Of a DNA stretch of 64,000 bases, positions 1 through 7,804 are shown one piece after another. The translations under genes and the position numbers were made by a program. The stretch comes from Muribaculaceae bacterium. GTDB taxonomy: Bacteria; Bacteroidota; Bacteroidia; Bacteroidales; Muribaculaceae. How positions within the stretch are numbered: position 1 is the first letter of the stretch; every line of letters starts with the position of its first letter. The stretch spans positions 150,892-214,891 of the forward strand of contig VSPE01000001.1 of NCBI GenBank assembly GCA_009775225.1, given 5' to 3'. A model generated the notes under the pieces. That model had not been told where the DNA came from. It saw only the letters and a program-made list of their open reading frames with translations, and ran no database searches.

Positions 1-221
1 GCAAGCTCGTCCCTGGCTTTGCCTACAGCCTCTTTTACCTTCTTGTTGTGCTTTTTTACATCGTTGAAGAAAGCCTTTATGCCGAACATATTGCCGTGGT
101 CAGTCATGGCAAGTGCAGGCATACCGTCGGCCACGGCTTTCTTTATGAGGCCGGAGACCGACGAAAGACCGTCGAGCAGCGAATATGAGGTATGTACATG
201 AAGGTGGACGAATTGCGACAT
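1..221 (-). CDS. dnaE: DNA polymerase III subunit alpha, 5' end only (cut by window edge)
   Basis: Reading the minus strand from an ATG at 221 gives MSQFVHLHVHTSYSLLDG and then a TDHGNMFG motif. These are the first metal-binding motifs of the PHP domain that opens bacterial replicative polymerase DnaE. About 73 codons are visible before the window ends; the polymerase core lies outside. The protein is the catalytic subunit of the replicase in the cytoplasm. A TAACTTTG box on the minus strand at 281-288 is a plausible -7 element and leaves a short leader. The PHP start is highly characteristic; only a PHP-containing paralogue would be an alternative. Confidence 0.88.
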   Translation of the reverse strand, partial: MSQFVHLHVHTSYSLLDGLSSVSGLIKKAVADGMPALAMTDHGNMFGIKAFFNDVKKHNKKVKEAVGKARDEL

Positions 222-280
222 ATCGATATAGTTTTCAGAGAGATAATCGGAGATGGCCGTATTTAGGGCCAATCGAAGGC

Positions 281-310
281 CAAAGTTACGAATTTTTATT
301 CATATCTTTG
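281..310. promoter_or_regulatory. Divergent promoter -7 boxes for dnaE and the GT4 gene
   Basis: The minus strand carries TAACTTTG at 281-288, facing dnaE. The plus strand carries TATCTTTG at 303-310, facing the glycosyltransferase gene that starts at 342. Both fit the Bacteroidetes TAnnTTTG consensus. No good -33 TTTG is seen at the right distance for either, so strength is unclear. Confidence 0.5.
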
Positions 311-341
311 CGGAAGACAATAGCTAAAAATAGGAGCCTGT

Positions 342-1505
342 ATGAGGAAAGCTTTATTTTTGTCGCATGTCCCGCCTTTTCCGGAAGTAGGCGGCGACCG
401 GCTGAGGATAGCACAGAGTCTGCGTTTGCTTGCTGAACTGTGCCACGTGGATGTAGCTTTTATCAGCCATGACCGCAAGGAGTGGTCTCTGAAGCCTTAT
501 GTTCACAATATCGGCAAAGAGTATTGCTTCTATGCTTCGCGGGCACGCCGGTACGGCAGAGCGCTCCGCACCGTTTTCAACCGACGGCCTGAAGTGGTCA
601 ATCATTTCCTTGACAGGCGGCTCAGATGTTTTGTGGAGAGTGTCGCCGATGATTACGATTTCGTTTTCTGTGCGTCGCCTGTTATGGCGCAATATGCCTT
701 TAAAGCGAAATTCAAGGGTAAGGTCCTCGATATGACAGACTCTATGACCATGAACTACTGTCAGGCCGCACTTGTTGCCCGCGGGTTGGGACGGCTGTGG
801 TATGAGTCTGAGTCACGGCGTATGCGTCGGTATGAGGCCCGATGCGCCGGAGAGTTCGACAATGTGGCTTATATATCGGAGCTTGACATGGACTATCTTC
901 CGGGCGGTAGCAAGTGTGTGGTAGGCAATGCTGTGGCTGCTGTTGACAGCGCTGACTGCTGCCGCTATACGCCGACTTCGTTCAATATCGTTTTTGTCGG
1001 CAAGATGAACTATGAGCCGAATGTGCGCGCGGCAGTGTTTTTTGCCACGGAAGTGTTTCCGCAAGTGCGCGACATTGTACCTCAGAGCCGTTTTTATATC
1101 GTCGGCTCCAACCCCTTGCCTGAAATAAAGACTCTTGCCGGAATAGAAGGCGTGGAAGTTACCGGTTTTGTGCCGTCGGTGCACCCGTACTATGCCGATG
1201 CGGCAGTGGTGGTGGCACCAATGCTTTCGGGGTCGGGTATACAGAATAAGATTTTGGAGGCGCTTGCGCATGGATGTTGTGTGCTTACCTCGCCCAAAGG
1301 CTTTGAAGGCATTGAGAGGCTGGACGATGTGCTCACTGTTGTCGGGCCGTATGCCGGGAAGTGGGTCGACGCAACGGCGGCTTTGCTTACAGACCGCGCC
1401 AAGGCTCGGGCGCTTGGAGAGGCTGCCGCAGTAAGAGTAATGGAAGAGTTCGGCAAAGATAAAATCAGGGAAGAGTTCAGGAATTTTCTGTCACCTGTTC
1501 TTTAA
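342..1505 (+). CDS. Glycosyltransferase, GT4 family (exosortase-associated Stp1-like)
   Basis: A 387-residue cytoplasmic GT-B glycosyltransferase. The N-terminus (LFLSHVPPFPEVGGDRLR) has the loop that binds the acceptor in GT4 enzymes. The C-terminal half holds the nucleotide-sugar region, with FVGKMNYEPN at about 225 and SGSGIQNKILEALAHG at about 300-315, a version of the EX7E motif. The overall pattern resembles the TIGR03087-type enzymes found with exopolysaccharide loci. Here it stands alone, next to dnaE, so its substrate cannot be named. The ATG at 342 lies about 30 bases after a TATCTTTG box. Its 3' end overlaps the convergent HPPK-like gene by 29 bases. Confidence 0.8.
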   Translation: MRKALFLSHVPPFPEVGGDRLRIAQSLRLLAELCHVDVAFISHDRKEWSLKPYVHNIGKEYCFYASRARRYGRALRTVFNRRPEVVNHFLDRRLRCFVESVADDYDFVFCASPVMAQYAFKAKFKGKVLDMTDSMTMNYCQAALVARGLGRLWYESESRRMRRYEARCAGEFDNVAYISELDMDYLPGGSKCVVGNAVAAVDSADCCRYTPTSFNIVFVGKMNYEPNVRAAVFFATEVFPQVRDIVPQSRFYIVGSNPLPEIKTLAGIEGVEVTGFVPSVHPYYADAAVVVAPMLSGSGIQNKILEALAHGCCVLTSPKGFEGIERLDDVLTVVGPYAGKWVDATAALLTDRAKARALGEAAAVRVMEEFGKDKIREEFRNFLSPVL

Positions 1506-1869
1506 GCAGTTCCAGGCCTTTTCGGAAGTATCGTGAGGTGGCGTCGGTCGGACGCATCACCGTGCCGTTCCATTCCACCAAATCAATGTCGATTGCCACG
1601 AATGGGGCGCATGCAGCTGCTCGCCGCGTCTCGTCCTGATAATGTTTAGTGTTCAGGAGCAGCTCTTCATATTCGAGTTCGGTGTCGAGTTCGATAATCA
1701 TGTTGAGATATGGGGCCACATCGCCTGCAAACTCAGGCTCGGTGAGGTAGGGCATGGTAGAAGCCGCGGCTATCCCCATAGCATACAGCAGACTGGCGGC
1801 GCGCGCTATCTGCGCGTCGGCATCCGGCCCGTTGGCTCCAAGACATAAGGTGGCTCTGTTCATTGTCAA
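1477..1869 (-). CDS. HPPK/FolK-like protein (diverged dihydropteridine pyrophosphokinase)
   Basis: This 130-residue protein begins ATLCLGANGPDADAQIARA, the SLGSN-type start of 6-hydroxymethyl-dihydropterin pyrophosphokinase. It has the usual NMIIELDTELEYEELL segment in the middle and FVAIDIDLVEWNG near residue 95, which matches the PRxIDLDL metal-binding site with both aspartates kept. The arginine normally just before that site is not present, and the protein is shorter than typical FolK (about 150-160). It may be a diverged paralogue and not the folate enzyme. It lies 61 bases after the metallophosphoesterase on the same strand and may end that operon. Its end overlaps the convergent GT4 gene. 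Confidence 0.65.
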   Translation of the reverse strand: MTMNRATLCLGANGPDADAQIARAASLLYAMGIAAASTMPYLTEPEFAGDVAPYLNMIIELDTELEYEELLLNTKHYQDETRRAAACAPFVAIDIDLVEWNGTVMRPTDATSRYFRKGLELLKEQVTENS

Positions 1870-1930
1870 GAAAGGCTGTCAATCGCCGCTTCGTGGCTTT
1901 CTTTCGCTTATATCGGTTTGCTTGCTTCTT

Positions 1931-3124
1931 TCATCGCCTCAATGTGAATAGGGTGATTTCGGGAGTCGCGCCTATTCGGGCCGGAACACCGACCTCGCCT
2001 ATGCCTATATTTACATATAGGCGCCGGGTTGAGTCAATGTCGGCATACATGCCTCCCCAGGTGTCGTAGCGGAAAGTGGCCGGAGAAAGACCGAATAGCT
2101 CCATCTGCATGGCATGGGTGTGCCCCGAGAGGGTAAGGGCTATGTTTTTATCTGGACTGCCGGCGATGTCGTCGACCCAGTGGGCCGGGTTGTGGCTGAG
2201 CAGGATTTTGAAAGCTGAATCGGCAAGGTCGCCGGGATATGCTTTGTCGAGGTCGCCGTATATGGGGAATGGCGGGTCGCCGATATTCTCTACGCCGATG
2301 AGTACGAGAGAGTCGGGACCTGCATGGAAAGTGTGGGCGCTGTTGTTCATCAGAGTCCAGCCCATGTCGTGCTGCATGCGGTACAGCTCCTGCATATTGG
2401 CCTCTTTGTCGGCCGCGCTGTCCCACGCGTAGTAGTCGCCGTAGTCGTGGTTGCCGAGAACCGAGTAAACGCCTAATGGTGCGTTCAGTCGGCTCAGTGT
2501 CGACACAAACGGTTTAAGCTCCTTGCTGCGGCGGTTCACGATGTCGCCCGTAAATACAATGATGTCGGGATGCAGTGCATTGACAGTCTCCACCACTTTA
2601 GCCACGTATGTCGTGTCGGAGCCGTAGCTGCCCGTGTGCAGGTCGGAAATCTGCGCTATTGTCAGGCCTTCGAAAGAGGAGGGCAGCGAGGGGTCGGCGA
2701 ACTCAATCTCTTTTACTTCTATGCGGTACCTGTTGACAAGCGCCCCCCACCATATGAGGCCGAAGGTGAGCACAGCCACTGTGATGCCGGCGTGTGCGAA
2801 GCCTTTGATGCGCCTGCGGTGCCATAGCTGCGGAACTTTGCCGAGCAGGTCGATGATGATAAAGAGATATTTCGGCACATAGATGCTGAAGTAGCAGTAG
2901 AGAAACCACATCAGCCCTGTGAGGTCGTAGTCGGAGGCCGATTTCTTGGGCCATGCTATCGCGGCGAGCAGCCCGACGCCAAGAACGATGGAAGACCACA
3001 GCGATACGGGTCGCCAGAAGCGTGCGCCGCGGGTGCAGCGACGCCATACGGCACGGCATATATACCAGTCGGCTAAGATGTCGAGGATTAGTATCGGCAG
3101 TATGAGGAGCAGAGGCAGGCGCAT
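1931..3124 (-). CDS. Membrane-anchored calcineurin-type metallophosphoesterase
   Basis: A 397-residue protein with about four N-terminal membrane segments within residues 1-130, followed by a calcineurin-like phosphoesterase domain. The metal-binding motifs appear in order: ISDLHTGSY, FTGDIVNRR, LGNHDYGDY, LSHNPAHW and LSGHTHAMQ. This is the YaeI/YkuE-like arrangement; some relatives hydrolyse UDP-diacylglucosamine in lipid A synthesis, but the substrate here is unknown. It follows the acyltransferase by 11 bases, so the two are surely co-transcribed. That neighbourhood (surA, ostA-like, acyltransferase) favours a lipid or envelope role. The start ATG at 3124 gives a hydrophobic first helix. 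Confidence 0.85.
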   Translation of the reverse strand: MRLPLLLILPILILDILADWYICRAVWRRCTRGARFWRPVSLWSSIVLGVGLLAAIAWPKKSASDYDLTGLMWFLYCYFSIYVPKYLFIIIDLLGKVPQLWHRRRIKGFAHAGITVAVLTFGLIWWGALVNRYRIEVKEIEFADPSLPSSFEGLTIAQISDLHTGSYGSDTTYVAKVVETVNALHPDIIVFTGDIVNRRSKELKPFVSTLSRLNAPLGVYSVLGNHDYGDYYAWDSAADKEANMQELYRMQHDMGWTLMNNSAHTFHAGPDSLVLIGVENIGDPPFPIYGDLDKAYPGDLADSAFKILLSHNPAHWVDDIAGSPDKNIALTLSGHTHAMQMELFGLSPATFRYDTWGGMYADIDSTRRLYVNIGIGEVGVPARIGATPEITLFTLRR

Positions 3125-3135
3125 GGCAGTATGGT

Positions 3136-4317
3136 TCAGGTTTTGTGACAGTCGTGTGCCGAAAGCTGATTTTTGAGCGGATTGGCATACATGGTGAGCA
3201 TCATGTCGCGCATGAACTTGCGTTCGTCGGGCGTGATGTCCGGCTCATCCACTTTGGCGAGCTGGCCGTCGATGTAGGCGTTGAAAGTGGCCACATCCTC
3301 GGCTGAGTACTGTCCGGCATATCGGTCGGTGCCGTTTATGGCGTCGTATGCGATATAATTGCAGGGGAATATGCGGTATCCGCAGTGTATCGAGTTATCG
3401 ATTGCCTCGCATGCTGTGTGAACGGCTTCGGTGCGGTCTGTGCTCTCCAGGTGTGCGAGGGCATTGTTTATGCAGCATCCAATGTGGAAGTGCACGCGTC
3501 CTTTGTGGCGGAGTATGCCGGTCTCCATGCTGAAGAGGTCGTCGCGCTGGCTCTTCTTGAAGTCGGGGTTGCGGCGGCGCAGCAGGAACTCTCGCACCTT
3601 GAGGTAGTCGTTGGGGTCGTACTCATACGAAATCGACACAGGCATTATGTTCAGCTCCATGAGGTTGGTCTTGCTGTCGGCCGGCCCGCCGAGCGACAGC
3701 ATCTTCACCACGCTTTCCTGTGTGCGGTCGTTGGAGTCTTTTGCGCGGCCTTCGCGTTGCGCAATCCATACCGACTCATTCATTCCGATAATTACATGGT
3801 GGATGTATGCCGACAGGTGCCGTGCGGCTTCGAGGGCCTCGCGTACGCCGGTGTCGCGCTTCACTATAAAGCTGCGGTTCAGTTTTACCAGGTCGGTAAT
3901 CCAGTCGAATATAAGCAGGTTGTTTCCAATGGCCACCTGTGTGATTGGCAGGTTCTCGCGTATGAAGCAGAGGTTGAGGAAAGAGGCGTCGAGCACGATG
4001 TCGCGGTGATTGGTGATGAACACATGCGATGTGCCGGGTATATAGTTTTCGAGACCGCTCACCGAAAGACCGTCGGTGGTCTTTGCCACAAGCATTTCGA
4101 GGAAGGGTCCCATAATTTTATGCTGGAAATCCATCTGCGACTTTACGGTGAGCAGACGCTCTACAAATGCCGGATAGTCTACATCGGGCATCACATAGCG
4201 TACTGCATGCTCAAAGCCCGGCTCGCGTACCAAATCTGCTATTTTCCGGTGGAACTGGTCGTCGTCGTATGGGCGGATGTCGTCGAAGCTGTGTTTATGT
4301 AGAGATGTTTCGGTCAT
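3136..4317 (-). CDS. Lysophospholipid acyltransferase-like protein (PlsC superfamily)
   Basis: The protein has the acyltransferase signature ITNHRDIVLD near residue 105, followed by GNNLLIFDW and then RSFIVKRDTG, typical of glycerophosphate or lysophosphatidate acyltransferases. The histidine and aspartate are separated by five residues, not the usual four, which I have seen noted in Bacteroidetes members but cannot confirm here. I place the start at the ATG at 4317 (MTETSLHKHS, 393 residues); an in-frame ATG at 4350 would add 11 residues and leave only 15 bases after the upstream stop. It has no obvious membrane helix. Its position between the ostA-like gene and a metallophosphoesterase suggests phospholipid or lipid A remodelling. 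Confidence 0.75.
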   Translation of the reverse strand: MTETSLHKHSFDDIRPYDDDQFHRKIADLVREPGFEHAVRYVMPDVDYPAFVERLLTVKSQMDFQHKIMGPFLEMLVAKTTDGLSVSGLENYIPGTSHVFITNHRDIVLDASFLNLCFIRENLPITQVAIGNNLLIFDWITDLVKLNRSFIVKRDTGVREALEAARHLSAYIHHVIIGMNESVWIAQREGRAKDSNDRTQESVVKMLSLGGPADSKTNLMELNIMPVSISYEYDPNDYLKVREFLLRRRNPDFKKSQRDDLFSMETGILRHKGRVHFHIGCCINNALAHLESTDRTEAVHTACEAIDNSIHCGYRIFPCNYIAYDAINGTDRYAGQYSAEDVATFNAYIDGQLAKVDEPDITPDERKFMRDMMLTMYANPLKNQLSAHDCHKT

Positions 4318-4365
4318 GACTTTTTGCATTGATGTAAACACGAATGTCAAACAAAGATGTGATGC

Positions 4366-6198
4366 TTATTGTTGGTTCGCAGCGCTTTGCGCGGATATCT
4401 CAGGCGGTATTATGTCGGGCAGAGGTTGCGGCACTTCGGCTGATGGCCGCTGGTGCAATGTGGCTCGTGGAGCAAATGTTTTTGTCGGTGCCGGACGGCC
4501 TGCCTCGAGCATTACCTGCTCCATTGCCTCGGGTACTGTGAAAATATCCTCCGGCGATGTTGGGCGCATATCGCCGAACCATTTGAATTTTGGTAGAAAA
4601 TATGAACTTTTCTTGGCTATGAACAGCGGAATGGCCTGCCCGGTAGTCTCGGGCCACATCTTTATGTACTCGGTTGTGCGTCCGCGGAATGTGGCGGTGA
4701 GAAAACTGCTTTGGGCGGTTACGAGTTTATTTATGGTAGAGTCGGACTCTTCGGGGTACATTATCAGCTCTACGTTGCCGTTGATGTCGAGGCGCCTCAG
4801 TTCGCTGTTGTTGAAGAAGGCCTTCATCTCTTTGCCGCTAATCTGGTTGTAGTGCGGGTGCTCTATGAGCTGTGCGGCGAAGCCCTGGTCGGGCAGTATA
4901 GCCTCCTCTATGGTGGAGTCGTTGAGGTGCAGTTCTATCACGTTGCCGAATATCTGCTGCTCTTCGTTCCATACCACAGGGTTGATAAACATACGCAGCA
5001 TCGAGTCGGCCTGTGTGTAGCGCATGGAATCGCACACGCCCTGAAGGTCGGAGCGGAAGAAGCGTACGCGCGGATATACTACGGCCACGTGGGTTGTATC
5101 GGTGCGTATACTGTCGATGCGTGCGATTGTTATTATCGAGTCGGTGGTCTCGGCTTCCGGCAGCATCTCTGTGGTGGATATTACTCTGAACGCCTCGATA
5201 TAGCGACCGTGGAGCCACAGGGTGTCGGAGTCGGAATATTGCTTGAGAATAGCGCGCCCGGTGATGAAAGCCGAGTCGAGCAGCTCGTCGTAGTAGCCGT
5301 AATTGCCGCGTACCTCCACTTTGTGAGCCGAGTCGGTGAGCACCATTGAGCCGAAGGCTTCGCCAAAGCCCGAAGAGTGGTCGTAGTAAATAGTGTCGGC
5401 GGTAAGGGTCTGGCCCTGCGACGTCACTACGGTAGAGCGGTCGAAGAGTGTGGTGCGGTTGCTGTCGGTGTCGTATACGCCCAGGCTGGTGTACACTGTG
5501 CCGCGTGCGTTTACCACGCTCGACGGCGAGTGCAGTTCGGCTATATGAGTGGCAGTGTTATAGTATAAGGTGTCGGAATAGATGTCGAGTGTGTCGGAGC
5601 TGTTGCGCGAGTTGAGGTGCACGCCGGTGTAGAAGTTCGCTTCCTTGCTTGAGGGGGCGTACTCGCCGTAGAGCGAAGTAAGCTCGTTCGACGGGTCGGT
5701 AAGGCGACCACCCACCTCGTAGTAGCCCAGGTCTATGCCCAGGTCGTAGACAAAGATGTCGGTTTCGAGCTGCACGTCGCGGTTTATGAGGCGCACCTTT
5801 TTTCCGAAGTCGGCGTATAGTGTGGCAATCTCGCTTTGGCCGTCGAACTGCAGCTCGTCGGCATATACAAAGAGGGTGTCGCCCTGCTCCATGCTCACGT
5901 TGCCGAAGGCGTCCAGCGATTCGCTTTCCGAGTAGTAGTGGCAGCTGTCGCACTTCATAATCATGGGGCCTTTGGTAAACACCACGTCGCCCACCAAAAT
6001 CATGAATGAGTCCTGCGGATGCTTCAGCAGGCGTTCGGCGCGCTCGAGGAACACCCTGTTTCCGGCCGAGCGGTCGGCAGTGGGAATGGCAGGAGCTATG
6101 CGCGGAGTATCGCTGCGCAACGATGCCGCCCACGCCACCAAGGCTGGCAGCATAAGCATGGCAAGCAGTATTATCATTGAGCGTCGGCGCATCCTCAA
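4366..6198 (-). CDS. OstA/LptA-like outer-membrane biogenesis protein
   Basis: A 610-residue exported protein. An N-terminal signal sequence (MRMRRRSMIILLAMLMLPALVAWA) is followed by repeated short beta-strand units of the OstA type, such as DTLFVYADELQFDGQSE, SDTLDIYSDTLYYN and GQTLTADTIYYD. These repeats build the beta-jelly-roll that carries LPS in LptA and LptD. Bacteroidetes have such long OstA-like proteins beside surA-type genes, as here, 41 bases after surA. The last roughly 100 residues are proline-rich and probably disordered. The likely role is LPS or lipoprotein transport across the periplasm (family inference). Confidence 0.82.
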   Translation of the reverse strand: MRMRRRSMIILLAMLMLPALVAWAASLRSDTPRIAPAIPTADRSAGNRVFLERAERLLKHPQDSFMILVGDVVFTKGPMIMKCDSCHYYSESESLDAFGNVSMEQGDTLFVYADELQFDGQSEIATLYADFGKKVRLINRDVQLETDIFVYDLGIDLGYYEVGGRLTDPSNELTSLYGEYAPSSKEANFYTGVHLNSRNSSDTLDIYSDTLYYNTATHIAELHSPSSVVNARGTVYTSLGVYDTDSNRTTLFDRSTVVTSQGQTLTADTIYYDHSSGFGEAFGSMVLTDSAHKVEVRGNYGYYDELLDSAFITGRAILKQYSDSDTLWLHGRYIEAFRVISTTEMLPEAETTDSIITIARIDSIRTDTTHVAVVYPRVRFFRSDLQGVCDSMRYTQADSMLRMFINPVVWNEEQQIFGNVIELHLNDSTIEEAILPDQGFAAQLIEHPHYNQISGKEMKAFFNNSELRRLDINGNVELIMYPEESDSTINKLVTAQSSFLTATFRGRTTEYIKMWPETTGQAIPLFIAKKSSYFLPKFKWFGDMRPTSPEDIFTVPEAMEQVMLEAGRPAPTKTFAPRATLHQRPSAEVPQPLPDIIPPEISAQSAANQQ

Positions 6199-6239
6199 AC
6201 TCTAAATAAACTAATCAAACTTCTAAACTCCTAAACTCG

Positions 6240-7619
6240 TTATTTAGTATTCTTGAGCCAGCCTTCGTGCTGGAAGTCACATCCTCGCCAGCCGTCTTCG
6301 ATGCGCACGTAAGTCTCCTTGATTTTGTTTGCGAGCCAGCGGTTGATTACCGCCTGGCGCTCTGCGTTCTCATACATGCTCTTGATAGTCTGGAAGTCGT
6401 CGCCAAGGTTTGCGGTATGGGCGTCGATGCGCTTGGAGAGGCGCACGATAGCCACAACCTCGCTGTTGCGCTTGGAGTCTTTCATTATGAAAGGCTGCGA
6501 AATTTCTCCGGGTGCGAGCTTGCCCACTTCCCTTGCCACTTCCTGCGGAAGTTGCGACATCTCGAAGCGGGTAGTGCCGTAGTTGGAGTTTTCGCCGTTG
6601 TTCACCATTACGCCGTTGCTCAGGCGTGTGTCTTTATCCTGCGAGATAAGGCGCACGGCGTCTTCGAACGACAGCGCTTTCTTGTCCACGATGTCGGCGC
6701 GCACGCTGTCGAGGCGTGTGATAGCATCCATGAGGTCTTTCTCGGCAACCTTGGGGCGCAGGAGTATGTGGCGCGTGTTGATGCGGTCGCCGCGCTTCTC
6801 GATAAGCTGTATTATGTGGAAGCCGTATTCGGTCTCTACGATTTTCGACACCTTCTTGGGGTCATTGAGGTTGAAGGCCACTGCCGCATATTCGGGCACG
6901 AGCTGTCCGCGGCCCATGAAGCCGAGCTCGCCGCCGCGCACACTCGAGCCGGGGTCTTCGGAGTAGAGGATAGCCATAGTGGAAAATTCACTCTCGCCAC
7001 GTGTTATGCGGTCGGAGTAGTCGCGCAGACGTGCCTTAACGTCGTCGATTTCCTGACGCGGAATTACGGGGTTCAGAGTCAGAAGCTGAACCTCTACCTG
7101 CAGCGGTATGAAGGGGATACTGTCGGCGGGAAGCTGCGAGAAGTAGCGGCGCACGTCGGCTGGAGTCACCTTTATGTCTTTTGTGAGCGACTGGCGTACC
7201 TGCTGCACGCGGGTGCGGTTGCGCATGTTTTCCACATAGTATTCGCGTATTTCGGCGAAAGGCTTGCGGAAGTATTGTTCCACCTTTTCGCGAGAGCCGA
7301 GGTTGCCTATGAGATAGTTCATCTGCTGGTCGACCTGCATCTGTACCATCGATTCCTGTACCTCCACAGTGTCTATGTCGGCCTGATGCAGAAACAGGCG
7401 CTCTATGGCAATCTGTTCGGGTATAAAGCAATAAGGGTCTCCGGGAATGCCGAAGCGGTCGCTTTGCATCTCCTGATAGGCTTCCTCGATTTCCGATTTA
7501 TAGATTGGCTGGTCGCCAATCATCCAGGCCACTTCTTCGATAACGTTGCCGTCGCTTGCGGCAAAGACGCTTGCGGCGAGTACTGCCGCGGCGGCTGCTA
7601 ATATGTGTCTTTTTTTCAT
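6240..7619 (-). CDS. surA: Periplasmic peptidylprolyl isomerase/chaperone, SurA-like
   Basis: A 459-residue protein starting MKKRHILAAAAAVLAASVFAA, a clear signal peptide. The N-terminal chaperone region is followed by two parvulin domains. The first has the SVRGGELGFMGRGQLVPEYA and EYGFHIIQLIEKR motifs; the second begins INTRHILLRPK. SurA escorts outer-membrane proteins through the periplasm. A longer reading from 7661 exists, but a TAACTTTG promoter box on this strand at 7649-7656 lies inside that extension, so the start at 7619 is preferred. It heads the surA, ostA-like, acyltransferase, metallophosphoesterase group. Confidence 0.88.
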   Translation of the reverse strand: MKKRHILAAAAAVLAASVFAASDGNVIEEVAWMIGDQPIYKSEIEEAYQEMQSDRFGIPGDPYCFIPEQIAIERLFLHQADIDTVEVQESMVQMQVDQQMNYLIGNLGSREKVEQYFRKPFAEIREYYVENMRNRTRVQQVRQSLTKDIKVTPADVRRYFSQLPADSIPFIPLQVEVQLLTLNPVIPRQEIDDVKARLRDYSDRITRGESEFSTMAILYSEDPGSSVRGGELGFMGRGQLVPEYAAVAFNLNDPKKVSKIVETEYGFHIIQLIEKRGDRINTRHILLRPKVAEKDLMDAITRLDSVRADIVDKKALSFEDAVRLISQDKDTRLSNGVMVNNGENSNYGTTRFEMSQLPQEVAREVGKLAPGEISQPFIMKDSKRNSEVVAIVRLSKRIDAHTANLGDDFQTIKSMYENAERQAVINRWLANKIKETYVRIEDGWRGCDFQHEGWLKNTK

Positions 7620-7648
7620 TGAAAGCACTGTGAAGGGTATATTTTGCG

Positions 7649-7656
7649 CAAAGTTA
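7649..7656 (-). promoter_or_regulatory. Promoter -7 box for surA operon
   Basis: TAACTTTG on the minus strand, about 30 bases before the surA ATG at 7619. It matches TAnnTTTG, but no clear -33 element is seen. It decides the surA start in favour of 7619. Confidence 0.5.
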
Positions 7657-7726
7657 GCCATTTTTTGTTAATCGAGCTTGATGTTAATGTTTTTTATTAC
7701 TTTATGCCGGGAAATGGAATTCGAAA

Positions 7727-7758
7727 TTTGGCTGTGAATAAATTTGTACATATTTTTG
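7727..7758 (+). promoter_or_regulatory. Promoter for the M6 protease gene
   Basis: TTTG at 7727-7730, a 20-base spacer, then TATTTTTG at 7751-7758. This is a full match to the Bacteroidetes sigma consensus, about 45 bases before the ATG at 7805. Confidence 0.75.
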
Positions 7759-7804
7759 CAGCGCATTATCACATGACATTACATTATTAATAATTATATT
7801 AAAC

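Noticed and set aside
3385..4302. 305-codon plus-strand frame opposite the acyltransferase
   Set aside because: Antisense shadow; the minus-strand protein has the acyltransferase motifs.
6267..7601. 444-codon plus-strand frame opposite surA
   Set aside because: A shadow of the surA frame, composition-driven, with no recognisable protein features.
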